In this document: in pieces, positions 41,871 to 49,746 of the stretch | Layout of the letters: each line of letters starts with the position of its first letter | Numbering within the stretch: the stretch's first letter is position 1 | Position numbers and translations under genes: made by a program | NCBI RefSeq assembly: GCF_019396345.1 | Contig: NZ_JAHKRM010000019.1 | Span: forward strand, 1-64,000 | DNA length: 64,000 nucleotides | Reading direction: 5' to 3' | Source of the DNA: Nonomuraea guangzhouensis | GTDB taxonomy: Bacteria; Actinomycetota; Actinomycetes; Streptosporangiales; Streptosporangiaceae | The notes under the pieces: generated by a model | What the model saw: the letters and a program-made list of their open reading frames with translations, nothing else | Told to the model about the DNA's origin: nothing | Database searches by the model: none

Positions 41871-42185
41871 TCATTCACCGCGGCGCCGATTGATGGGCTT
41901 GAGCTCAACCAGAGCATCGGAGAACTCCTGCCGCGTGATCTCGAACGGCGCGAACTCCTCCAGATCGAGATCCGCGTAAGTCAGCACCCCGAACTCGTCC
42001 TCACCATGCTGTTCGTCGTACGCGAGGACCACCCCGTTGGCGTACATTACGACCTGCTGACGCGCGGTTCCGGTGTCGTCAATGGACAGGTAGTAGATCG
42101 AAGTCCCCCAACTGGCGTACTCGTCACCACGGTCCTCATCCCACGGTCGGCGGAAGTACCTGATCCCGGCATCCTCAGGCGGCAA
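41871..42185 (-). CDS. DUF6881-like small protein
   Basis: Acidic protein of 104 aa resembling the DUF6881 family (RYFRRPW near the start, YYLSIDDTGTARQQVVMYANG, and FAPFEITRQEFSDALVEL at the end). TTG 42185 is a confident start because GGAGGG lies 8 bases upstream. Function unknown; family members often sit alone or near toxin-immunity genes. Confidence 0.7.
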   Translation of the reverse strand: MPPEDAGIRYFRRPWDEDRGDEYASWGTSIYYLSIDDTGTARQQVVMYANGVVLAYDEQHGEDEFGVLTYADLDLEEFAPFEITRQEFSDALVELKPINRRRGE

Positions 42186-42286
42186 CTTTCAGCCCTCCGA
42201 TCGCTAATCCCGGACCCCCAGCCAGTTCACATGGCATGAGCTGGGCGGACGCTTCCTGCCCTCCAACTAGAGCGGCTTCAGATGCT

Positions 42287-42562
42287 TTAGTCTTCGCTAC
42301 TCTCGCCGGGGTCGCCGTTGCTCCCATCGGGATGGCTCACGAACGTGCCCTTGCCCAACACCGAATAGAGCGTGCCGTCCGATAGAAGGGCGTTGAGCGC
42401 CCGGCGGGCTGTCCCCTTGGACACTCCCAACTCGACAGCCAACCGGGGCTCCCCCGGTATCGGCATGCCGGCCCTGTACACACCGGCGGCGATCCTTCGC
42501 CGGATCTCATCGGCTACTGCGCGCCAACGCAGCTCGTCGGGCTTGAAATCCATGCTTGCCAC
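42287..42562 (-). CDS. Short GntR-family regulator
   Basis: Winged-helix GntR protein of only 91 aa (ADEIRRRIAAGVYRAGMPIP, ELGVSKGTARRALNALLSDG, LYSVLGKGTFV). It has no effector-binding domain, as in the many short GntR proteins of actinomycetes. It is divergent from the two small genes at 42651 and 42866 and probably regulates them. Confidence 0.87.
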   Translation of the reverse strand: MASMDFKPDELRWRAVADEIRRRIAAGVYRAGMPIPGEPRLAVELGVSKGTARRALNALLSDGTLYSVLGKGTFVSHPDGSNGDPGESSED

Positions 42563-42650
42563 GCTAGGAACCCAAGGATTGCCTTGCCCATCCAGGGGTA
42601 CCCCGAGGTACCTCTAGGCAGGAGGGGGAAGGTTGGCGTAACCTGCAGTC

Positions 42651-42869
42651 ATGGCGATACCCGGCTACGACCTTGATGCGCTTCGCGCCACGTTCCCCGG
42701 CTGGTCGTTCTTCTGTAGTGACGCGGGCGTGTTCTACGCGACCAGGAGCGGTATCCAGCTTCGTAAGGCCCAGATTGATGCCGGGCTTCAGCAGACGGTG
42801 AGTGCTGAAGACGTGGGAACGTTCGTGGCGCTGCTACAAGACCAACAGGCCCGTGCGGTGATGTCGTGA
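42651..42869 (+). CDS. Small hypothetical protein
   Basis: Protein of 72 aa (PGYDLDALRATFPGWSFFCS, then a helical C-terminus TVSAEDVGTFVALLQDQ). Family unknown to me, though such genes next to short GntR regulators are common in actinomycetes. Its stop overlaps the next GTG (GTGA). Confidence 0.72.
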   Translation: MAIPGYDLDALRATFPGWSFFCSDAGVFYATRSGIQLRKAQIDAGLQQTVSAEDVGTFVALLQDQQARAVMS

Positions 42870-43159
42870 TCACCTGGACATCCATCCTCGATTGCCCCGG
42901 GCTGCACGTAGCCGCTCCCCAGGCACAGCTTGAGTCGGTGCTGTGGGAACCGAGCCTTCCACGCGCGCACCGGGTAAGGGTGCGCGAGCACACGTGTATC
43001 TGTCAGAGCCCGCAATTCGAGCTGTGTACGGCGGGTGGCCTGTGGTTCGTGCGGCGCACCTCGGCCGACTCTTCGACCGGCACTGTCGAGAGTGCGTGGG
43101 TGTCCGCCTCGGCTGCCAAAGAGCTATGGGAACGTCTCCTGAGCGGTCAAGCGCGGTGA
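42866..43159 (+). CDS. Small hypothetical protein with cysteines
   Basis: Protein of 97 aa starting at GTG 42866, overlapping the preceding gene by 4 bases, so the two are translationally coupled. It contains several cysteines (ILDCPGL, CICQSPQFELC), suggesting metal or disulfide bonding, and W-rich ends. Unrecognised. Probable operon under the divergent GntR regulator. Confidence 0.68.
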   Translation: MITWTSILDCPGLHVAAPQAQLESVLWEPSLPRAHRVRVREHTCICQSPQFELCTAGGLWFVRRTSADSSTGTVESAWVSASAAKELWERLLSGQAR

Positions 43160-43270
43160 CTTCATCCAGAAGGGCCTTTGGGGCCGCCTCGGGGATTCGA
43201 AGCCGAGACTCTTGAGTACGGGTCAAGCTCACATCCGTCACGTGTCACCAGCCGGACGGAGTTGCCTGGG

Positions 43271-43411
43271 GCGAAGCGTGCGCGGGCGGAGCCGGCGCTC
43301 AGGAGGGCGTCCGAGCGGAGCAAGGCCCTTCACGGGTCGGGTCCTTGGCCCGACTGGAAGAAACGCCTGAGCCCCGAGCGCGAAGCCCGTTGTGCGCAGG
43401 CGGTGCAACCC
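43271..43411 (+). repeat. Dispersed GC-rich repeat, copy 1, with hairpin
   Basis: About 140 bases beginning GCGAAGCGTGCGCGGGCGGA and matching 45970-46117 in the same orientation. It contains the hairpin GTCGGGTCCTTGGCCCGAC (43336-43354). Where the other copy has a G-C pair this one has a G-U wobble, so the RNA stem is preserved. The gene-free gap 43160-43529 otherwise holds nothing. Confidence 0.8.
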
Positions 43412-43529
43412 CCTAACGGCAATTCGCCGAGATCACGTCGCTGACCCCTCCCGTCCGCGCCCTCCTAGATCCAGCCACCGATCAAGATGTGATTCTGATG
43501 AGATCTACCGCTGCGAAGATCCTTATGTG

Positions 43530-44339
43530 ATGAGGCGACGAATGGCGGCGGTCTTCCTGGTCGCCGCATCCACGGTGACCGCAGGTCCGGCCGTACGGGC
43601 CGATGCCGTCGTAGATCCGGTCGGCGCCATTCAGCGCCAGCTCGTCCCGGGCCATGGGGTGAAGATCATCCAGCGTACCCGAGTGAACTGGTCCGGCAGT
43701 TGGTCTACCCACAAGCCGGTGCGCGGCGTTGTGGGGTTCGGCAATGGCAAGATCGTGGCCACAGACCTGACGAACTTCAACCTGGGACCGCACGGTACCC
43801 GCAACATCTGCATCGGCAAGCGCGGCTACGAGTTGCACGCCAAGCCCGACCCCGACTGGCCGCTGCCGCCGGGCAAGAGTTGGGTCACGTACGAGTGGCC
43901 GTGCCAGCTCGTTCTGAAGTCCGGCCACCATGTCAGCCTCAGCGACCCGGCCACGCTAAGAGCAGTGTTGGCCACCACCGCGCACAAGCGGCCCGCCGGG
44001 GTCTACGACGGTGTGCGCACCACCCTCTACGAGGGCGCCATCACCTTCGCGCAACTCCACAAGGCGAAGCCGGACATGCGCATCGGCTTCCGCAGCAGGC
44101 CCACCGGCAAGTACGCCACCTGGAAGGTGTCCTGGCGTTTGTGGATCGGGCCTGACCAGCTCGTCCGCAGGGCGTGGAGTTCATGGCGCGACCCGAACGA
44201 CAGCCTCGACAGGTCAGCCGTTGACAAGCCCTATTACGCCTTCGTGGAAGATCTCCGGTTGTCGAACTGGGGGATGAAGCTTGACATCCAGCCGCCGCCT
44301 GCGGATGAGACGGTGGCGTCGGAGGAATTGGACGACTGA
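43530..44339 (+). CDS. Secreted hypothetical protein
   Basis: Exported protein of 269 aa. The signal peptide is MRRRMAAVFLVAASTVTAGP with cleavage near AVRADA. The mature part is rich in beta-forming, tryptophan-containing segments (RVNWSGSWSTHKPV, WKVSWRLWIGPDQLVRRAWS). A repeated domain-like layout recalls LppX/LolA-type lipoprotein-binding folds, but there is no lipobox and the match is only a resemblance. GTG 43527 or ATG 43530 may start it. Function unknown. Confidence 0.7.
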   Translation: MRRRMAAVFLVAASTVTAGPAVRADAVVDPVGAIQRQLVPGHGVKIIQRTRVNWSGSWSTHKPVRGVVGFGNGKIVATDLTNFNLGPHGTRNICIGKRGYELHAKPDPDWPLPPGKSWVTYEWPCQLVLKSGHHVSLSDPATLRAVLATTAHKRPAGVYDGVRTTLYEGAITFAQLHKAKPDMRIGFRSRPTGKYATWKVSWRLWIGPDQLVRRAWSSWRDPNDSLDRSAVDKPYYAFVEDLRLSNWGMKLDIQPPPADETVASEELDD

Positions 44340-44351
44340 CCCAACCTGCCC

Positions 44352-44383
44352 TACTGGTGGGCTCGTCTATCAACTGTCGCGAG
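44352..44383 (+). repeat. Dispersed 33-bp repeat, copy C
   Basis: Third copy of the TACTGGTG...CAACTGTCG repeat, 12 bases after the stop of the secreted protein gene, with one base deleted in the TATT run. Confidence 0.7.
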
Positions 44384-44527
44384 TTGCCGTCCCCATAGGC
44401 CTGATGGTGACGTTCCGTGTTCATCGTCGTCGACGCCGTCATGGCGGTGGTCGACGCCCGGGCCACCGCCGGCGGAACGAGCCACGCGTTGCCGCGACTG
44501 GCTTCACGGCGGCGAACTGACCTGCGT

Positions 44528-45655
44528 TCAACCCCGTCTCGTGGCCAGGAGTTCGCGTCCGCGCTCCGGTGTGATCAGGCGGGCGGCCCGGGAATCGGCC
44601 AACAGGGCGATCGGTGCGAGATGGTCCTCATGCAGCGGCCGCCAATGGATGAGTGCGTCACGCAGGCGCGGCCAGGCCTCGTCACCGGCGTCGAGGGCGG
44701 CGTGCGCGGCCGCGTCGAACTCCGGGTTGCCGAAGCAGAGCCGGAATCCCGGCTCTTTCTGCCGCGCCTGATAACGGCCGAGCAGGTGCTTGACCCGCTG
44801 TGGACCGCGGTCCCGCAAGAATTGGAGGGTGGAGCCGGAGCCGAAGCGGCGGGCCCGCTTGTGCGCGGCGAAAAGCAGCGGCAGGGCCTGCGCGACGAAC
44901 AGGTCTTCGTCGAGGGTCCACGACCGGATATCGCCGTGGGTGAGCAGCCTGTAGAACGGGTCGTCGTCCTCCTCCCTCAACAAGGTCCGCATCTGGAAGT
45001 GTAGGAACGAGGCACGGTCACGGCCGAAACGCGCGGCCTGCGCGAGGACGGTCAGCGGGCGCTCCACCTCGCCGCGCAGGCTCGCCAGCCGGGCGTCTTC
45101 GACTTTGACGTCCCACTCACGCTGGGTTTCGCATGGGGGGCGGTCGAGGGCGTGGAATCCGGCGTAGAAGTCGTGCATCTTCTCGTAGAACGAGCCGTAC
45201 CGCTGAGGGCCCATGCCCGTCCACGAGAACACGTCGTAAGCCGCCCATTCACCGTGCTCATCGACGTCACCCGGGTCGAGGTAGAAAACACCGGCGTCCG
45301 CCTCCAGAGAGATCAGCAACGATCGTGCCGCCGCGGGCTCTGCTTCCTCCTCATCCCAGTCGGCATAGGCCTCGGCCCACCGCGGCTCCAGATCGGTCAA
45401 CCAGCCGATCTCCTCGGTGCCGCGTAGGCTCCAGACGAAGTGACCCGCGTGCCGCCAGCCATTGGTGACCAGTAAGAACTCCCGGAATGATGGGGGCAGC
45501 ACGCACCCCAGACGCGACTCCAAGGCCTGTACCTCGTCCTCGGTGGCGGCCGGGCACCCGAGCCAGGCTTCTCCCTCCGACTCCTCGTCGGGGTTGGCGA
45601 TGCGCCACTCCTCGCTCCAGCGCTGAAGGAACGGCTTCCATGCGTGACGGTCCAC
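44528..45655 (-). CDS. SMI1/KNR4 (SUKH) family protein
   Basis: Protein of 375 aa. The N-terminal 160 residues form a SUKH domain (ATEDEVQALESRLGCVLPPSFREFLLVTNGW is the hallmark, split here at residues 36-66). The C-terminal 200 residues are helical and unrecognised, with PRLRDALIHWRPLHEDHLAP near the end. SUKH proteins are the best-known immunity proteins of bacterial polymorphic toxins; no toxin gene is adjacent, so this is an orphan. Confidence 0.86.
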   Translation of the reverse strand: MDRHAWKPFLQRWSEEWRIANPDEESEGEAWLGCPAATEDEVQALESRLGCVLPPSFREFLLVTNGWRHAGHFVWSLRGTEEIGWLTDLEPRWAEAYADWDEEEAEPAAARSLLISLEADAGVFYLDPGDVDEHGEWAAYDVFSWTGMGPQRYGSFYEKMHDFYAGFHALDRPPCETQREWDVKVEDARLASLRGEVERPLTVLAQAARFGRDRASFLHFQMRTLLREEDDDPFYRLLTHGDIRSWTLDEDLFVAQALPLLFAAHKRARRFGSGSTLQFLRDRGPQRVKHLLGRYQARQKEPGFRLCFGNPEFDAAAHAALDAGDEAWPRLRDALIHWRPLHEDHLAPIALLADSRAARLITPERGRELLATRRG

Positions 45656-45969
45656 GGTGAGCTCCTACGACGTCGCACGATTTGGTCCCGCGAATTCCAT
45701 CAGGTGCCACCGACATCGCCGAGAGCTGGGCGTCCCTCATGTGACCCATACTGCGGGGAGCGCAGCGCGCGTGCCGTCGGGTGTGTTCTGCGGACCGGCT
45801 AGACACATCGTGCGTCACTTAGGAAAGCTGAGCAGCCACTCCCTGTGCTCAAGGGTGTCGATGACCGAAATCATGGTCGGCTCCTCGAGAACGTAGAAAA
45901 GTGCTGATGGCTTCGTCGCCGAGTCGATGGACGATGCCTGTTCTTCTCGGCCGGCCCGGCTGACCGGTG

Positions 45970-46117
45970 GCGAAGCGTGCGCGGGCGGAGCCCGCGCTTG
46001 GGAGGGCGTCCGAGCGGAGCGAGGGCCTTCAGGGGTCGGGCCCTTGGCCCGACTGGAAGAAACGTCTGAGTCCCGTGCGCGAAGCGCCCATGGCGAAGCC
46101 CGTTGAGCGCCGGAGGC
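45970..46117 (+). repeat. Dispersed GC-rich repeat, copy 2, in a gene-free gap
   Basis: Copy of 43271-43411, slightly longer, with the perfect hairpin GTCGGGCCCTTGGCCCGAC (46035-46053). Further small palindromes such as GGCGCGAAGCGCC follow up to 46212. The whole gap 45656-46268 has no credible gene. Confidence 0.8.
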
Positions 46118-46268
46118 GCCTCCAGAAGGACGGCCGGAGCGAAGCGGAGGGCCTTGCAGTGCGCGTAAGCGCCTAAGGAAGAGCGTCGAGCTTCCAAGGC
46201 GCGAAGCGCCAATTGCGAGCCCTTTGTGAACGGGCTGGTGGTTGACGAAGGGCTTGTGCGTGTTTACG

Positions 46269-46310
46269 TTTCCGGGAGCGAAATTATCGCGGTTGTTCCG
46301 AAAATTTCGG
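46269..46310 (+). promoter_or_regulatory. Operator-like elements of the GH30 gene
   Basis: CCGAAAATTTCGG (46298-46310), a perfect palindrome with one central base, overlaps the start of the GGAGG ribosome site. TTTCCGGGAGCGAAA (46269-46283) is a looser repeat upstream. GAAA-N-TTTC repeats precede several actinomycete xylanase-type genes, so substrate-responsive repression is likely. Confidence 0.5.
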
Positions 46311-46317
46311 AGGCGGT

Positions 46318-47667
46318 ATGTTACGAGGCGTTGTCGCGGTCACCCTGCTCGGCCTGCCCACCGTACAGGCCCCCTACCAGGCGGATCCGCCCGCGATCAC
46401 CGTGCGCGACCGTGTCCGGCACCAGGGGATCGACGGGTTCGGGATCTCCCAGGCGTTCCGGCGTAACGAGCTTGTTCGGGCGCTCAGCGAGGAGCAGCAG
46501 CGGGAGATTCTCGACCTGTGGTTCAACCGCGACAAGGGTGCCGGGCTCAGCATCCTGCGGCTCGGTATCGGCTCCGGTCCCGTGGGCAGCCCGTACGACC
46601 AGATGGTCTCGATCCAGCCCGAAGACCCTGGCGGACCGGACGCTCCGCCCAAGTACGTCTGGGACGGCGAGGACAACAGCCAGGTCTGGGTGGCGAAGGC
46701 GGCCAAGGGGTACGGGGTCCAGCGGTTCTTCGCCGACGCCTGGAGCGCGCCCGCGTACATGAAGGACAACGGCGACGACAAGAACGGCGGCACGCTGAAG
46801 CCGGAGTGGCAGCAGGCCTACGCCCGCTACCTGGTGCAATACGCGAAGTTCTATGCCCGGGAGGGCATCAGGATCACCGATCTCGGCTTCACCAACGAAC
46901 CCGACTGGACGGCGACGTACGCCTCGATGCGGTTCACCCCGCAGCAGGCCGCCGAGTTCGTCAAGGTGCTCGGGCCGATCGCCAAGGACGTCAAGGGTCT
47001 CAAGGTGGCCTGCTGCGACTCGTTCGGGTGGACGGAGGCGAAGGCGTACACCGCCGCGATCGAGGCCGACCCCCAGGCTCGTCGCTGGGTGAAGACGTAC
47101 ACCGGCCACACGTACGCCAGCCCGGTGGACGGGCCGCTGCCGACCAGCGGAAATGCCTGGATGTCTGAGTGGAACCCCAACGGCTCCACCTGGAACGAGA
47201 GCTGGGACGACGGCAGCGGCTACGACGGGTTCACGATCGCGCGGGCCGTTCATGACGCGCTCACGCTTGGCAACGTCAGCGGCTACGTCTACTGGCTGGG
47301 CGCCTCGCGCGGCGCCACCCGGGCGCTGCTCCAGATCGACGAGGCCGCGGGTACGTATCACGTCTCCAAGCGGCTGTGGGCGTTGGCGGCGTACAGCAGG
47401 TTCATCCGGCCGGGGGCGGTGCGGGTGGATGCGGTGGCGGGCGATCCGGCGCTGAAAGTTTCAGCGTTTCGGAACGCCGACGGCTCTCAGGTGGTCGAGG
47501 TGCTCAACACCGGCACCGCCCCCGTCACGTGGAAGGGTGTGTACGGGCGGGCCACCGCTTACGTGACGGACAACGCCAACTCCCTCGCCGCGAGTCCGGT
47601 CACCGGGGGGACCGTGACCCTCCAGCCCCGAGCGCTCACGACCGTCGTCGTCGGGGGGCACCGATGA
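46318..47667 (+). CDS. Secreted glycoside hydrolase family 30 enzyme
   Basis: Glycosidase of 449 aa. It has a short, weak signal region (residues 1-20), a (beta/alpha)8 catalytic domain and a C-terminal beta-sandwich from about residue 365. The acid/base glutamate is E194 in GFTNEPDW and the nucleophile E284 in WMSEWNP, the GH30 pattern. FGISQAFRRNELVRAL and GYVYWLGAS are also typical. It is likely an endo-xylanase or galactanase-type enzyme; the subfamily cannot be fixed by eye. GGAGG precedes the ATG by 4 bases. Confidence 0.85.
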   Translation: MLRGVVAVTLLGLPTVQAPYQADPPAITVRDRVRHQGIDGFGISQAFRRNELVRALSEEQQREILDLWFNRDKGAGLSILRLGIGSGPVGSPYDQMVSIQPEDPGGPDAPPKYVWDGEDNSQVWVAKAAKGYGVQRFFADAWSAPAYMKDNGDDKNGGTLKPEWQQAYARYLVQYAKFYAREGIRITDLGFTNEPDWTATYASMRFTPQQAAEFVKVLGPIAKDVKGLKVACCDSFGWTEAKAYTAAIEADPQARRWVKTYTGHTYASPVDGPLPTSGNAWMSEWNPNGSTWNESWDDGSGYDGFTIARAVHDALTLGNVSGYVYWLGASRGATRALLQIDEAAGTYHVSKRLWALAAYSRFIRPGAVRVDAVAGDPALKVSAFRNADGSQVVEVLNTGTAPVTWKGVYGRATAYVTDNANSLAASPVTGGTVTLQPRALTTVVVGGHR

Positions 47668-47690
47668 CGACCCTGGGCCTCCCAAGCCTG

Positions 47691-47945
47691 TGGTGAAGGG
47701 GCCAGCCATCCTGAGCGTGAGGGGAAGGCGCTGGTCGTCGCGAGCGCGGGACGAAGGCGCCGGCCACCCCGAGCGTGGGGGGAAAGCACTGGTATCGCGA
47801 GCGTGAGGGAAGGCGCTGATCATCGCGAGCGTGAGGGGAAGGCGCTGGTCGTCGCGAGCCTGGTGTGAAGGCCCCGGTCACCCCGAGCGTCGGATGAAAC
47901 CGCCGGTCACCCCGAGCTCGGGGTGACCGGCGCCGGTCTTCGATC
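47691..47945 (+). repeat. Degenerate minisatellite of 27-29 bp units
   Basis: About nine units, each ending in CGAGCG or a variant and containing GAAGGCGCTGGTCGTCG or GCCGGTCACCC, fill most of the 337-base gap between the convergent GH30 and enoyl-CoA hydratase genes. Two sub-types alternate. Confidence 0.8.
47901..47932. terminator. 32-bp perfect palindrome, convergent terminator
   Basis: Arms CGCCGGTCACCCCGAG and its exact complement with no spacer, at the right end of the minisatellite. It lies 234 bases after the GH30 stop and 73 bases after the convergent hydratase stop. Either transcript would form a very stable stem, so a bidirectional terminator is the simplest reading. Confidence 0.6.
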
Positions 47946-48004
47946 GCAGGGCGTGCAGCGTCGGGGATGTCGCCGACCGACACTCGTGGTGGCAAGCCCG
48001 CCCG

Positions 48005-48778
48005 TCAGCGCCCCGTGAACTTCGGCTGGGCCTTGTCCGCGAACGCCGTCATCCCGATCTTCGCGTCATCCGTCGCGAAAAGCCCGGAGAACTGCAGCCG
48101 CTCGATCTCCAACCCCGTATCCAGATCAACCTCCAACCCCTGATCCACCGCCTGCTTGGCCGCCCGCAGCGCTACAGCGGGCCCACCCACAAAGGTCCCC
48201 GCCCAGGCCAGCGCCGCCGCATACACCTCGGCGTCAGGCACCACCCGATCGACCAACCCCAGCGCCAGCGCCTCCGCCGCCGCCACGTGCCGGCCGGAGT
48301 AGATCAGGTCCTTGGCCCGGGCGGGCCCGATCAGGCGGGGCAGGCGCTGGCTGCCGCCCGCACCCGGGATGAGGCCGAGCTGGATCTCCGGCTGCCCCAG
48401 CTTGGCCGACTCCCCTGCCACCCGGAAGTCCGCGCACAGGGCCAGCTCGCAGCCGCCGCCCAGGGCGTAACCGGTGACGGCGGCGATGACGGGCTTGCCG
48501 ATGGCGGCCACCGCGGTGAAGCAGCCCTGGAGCGCGCGGGAGTGGGCCGCCATGTCGGCATAGGACATGACGACCATCTCTTTGATGTCGACCCCGGCCG
48601 CGAAGACCCGCTCGCCGCCGTAGACGACGACGGCGTGCGCTTCGGGGTCGGTGTCGACGGCTCGGGCCGCTTCGCCGAGCTCTCGCTGCATCTGGCTGTT
48701 GAGGGCGTTCATCTTGGGACGGTCAAGCCTGATCGTGGCGATCTGGTCGGCCACTTCTACGTGTACGAACTCACCCAT
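48005..48778 (-). CDS. Enoyl-CoA hydratase/isomerase
   Basis: Crotonase-fold protein of 257 aa. The oxyanion-hole segments are AAGVDIKEM and GYALGGGCELALCADF. The first catalytic glutamate is E131 in GQPEIQLG; the second acidic position reads D157 (ARAKDLIYSG) instead of Glu, as in actinobacterial EchA8-like enzymes. It likely hydrates short-chain enoyl-CoA in fatty-acid or amino-acid catabolism. The epimerase-like gene ends 2 bases before its ATG, so the two may be co-transcribed. Confidence 0.9.
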   Translation of the reverse strand: MGEFVHVEVADQIATIRLDRPKMNALNSQMQRELGEAARAVDTDPEAHAVVVYGGERVFAAGVDIKEMVVMSYADMAAHSRALQGCFTAVAAIGKPVIAAVTGYALGGGCELALCADFRVAGESAKLGQPEIQLGLIPGAGGSQRLPRLIGPARAKDLIYSGRHVAAAEALALGLVDRVVPDAEVYAAALAWAGTFVGGPAVALRAAKQAVDQGLEVDLDTGLEIERLQFSGLFATDDAKIGMTAFADKAQPKFTGR

Positions 48779-48780
48779 GC

Positions 48781-49647
48781 TCAGGACACTACAAGCTGCT
48801 GCCGGCGGACCAGGTCCAGCAGGTCGGTACGCGGGGTCCAGCCGAGCAGCGAGTGGAGGCGGCGGGTGTCGGCCAGCGAGTCGCCGGGCTCGTCAGGCGG
48901 GGCGGGTACGACGTCGAAGGTGAGCGAGGCTCCGGTCACCGTGGCCACCGCCTCCGCCATGGCTCGGAGGGTCTGGCCGTGGCCCGTGCCGAGGTTCACG
49001 ATGCCGGGGACGCCGATGAGCTCGATCATCGCGCGGGCGGCCTGTCGTACGTCGGTGATGTCGCGGGTACGGTCGAGCGAGCCGAGCACGCGCAGCGGGC
49101 GACCCTCCTGGGCGGCGCGCAGCCACACCGACAGCGCCATGTCGGGCCGCTGCCCCTCCCCGGCGACGGTGAACGGCCGGACGATCGTGACGCCGGGACG
49201 GTCGCGGCAGAGCCGCTCCAGCGCGACCTTGCTCGTGGCATAGCCGCCAACTGGACGAAGCGGATCCGACTCCACACTGGCCCGGCCGCGAAACGCTCCC
49301 CCGTACACCGAACTGGACGACGTGACCAGGAGCGGGACCCCAGGCGGCGTGAGCGCCAGCACCCGCGCCCCCGCGAGCACATTGTCCCGCTGACGCCGCC
49401 ACCCGATCCCAGGAGCGACATCACGCACGCCCGCGCACCCGGCCAGGTGGTAGACCTCATCCGCAGAAGAGAAGACATCACCAACGTCCAAGAGATCAGC
49501 CGTGATCACGGTCAGCCCCGGCTGCTCCTCGACCGGCCGGCGGTCGATGGCGACGACCGGCGAGCCGGACGACAGCAGGGCCGACGTCAGCGCACGGCCG
49601 ATGAATCCGGCCGCACCGGTCACGATCGACGTCACCCGCCCCACCAT
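48781..49647 (-). CDS. NAD-dependent epimerase/dehydratase (extended SDR)
   Basis: Extended short-chain dehydrogenase of 288 aa with GAAGFIGRAL near the N-terminus, HLAGCAGVRDV, SSSSVYG and the catalytic YATSK. It resembles UDP-glucose 4-epimerase-like sugar-nucleotide enzymes. It is shorter than GalE (about 330 aa), so its product may differ. It lies directly upstream of the enoyl-CoA hydratase gene. Confidence 0.85.
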   Translation of the reverse strand: MVGRVTSIVTGAAGFIGRALTSALLSSGSPVVAIDRRPVEEQPGLTVITADLLDVGDVFSSADEVYHLAGCAGVRDVAPGIGWRRQRDNVLAGARVLALTPPGVPLLVTSSSSVYGGAFRGRASVESDPLRPVGGYATSKVALERLCRDRPGVTIVRPFTVAGEGQRPDMALSVWLRAAQEGRPLRVLGSLDRTRDITDVRQAARAMIELIGVPGIVNLGTGHGQTLRAMAEAVATVTGASLTFDVVPAPPDEPGDSLADTRRLHSLLGWTPRTDLLDLVRRQQLVVS

Positions 49648-49746
49648 AGGGCGTTAACTGCTGAAAAATATCTTCGCAAAGCTCTCGCCAGAGAAGGAAA
49701 ATGTTGACACGCTGACTCCGTCATTCCCCCAGTCGAGGAGCGGTAG

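Noticed and set aside
45828..45875. Minus-strand mini-frame starting MISVIDTLEHREWLL
   Set aside because: Only 19 codons, no ribosome site, no overlap with a neighbour; probably chance or a remnant.
47691..47945. Tandem units considered as a CRISPR array
   Set aside because: Units are directly adjacent and degenerate with no unique spacers, and no cas gene is present.
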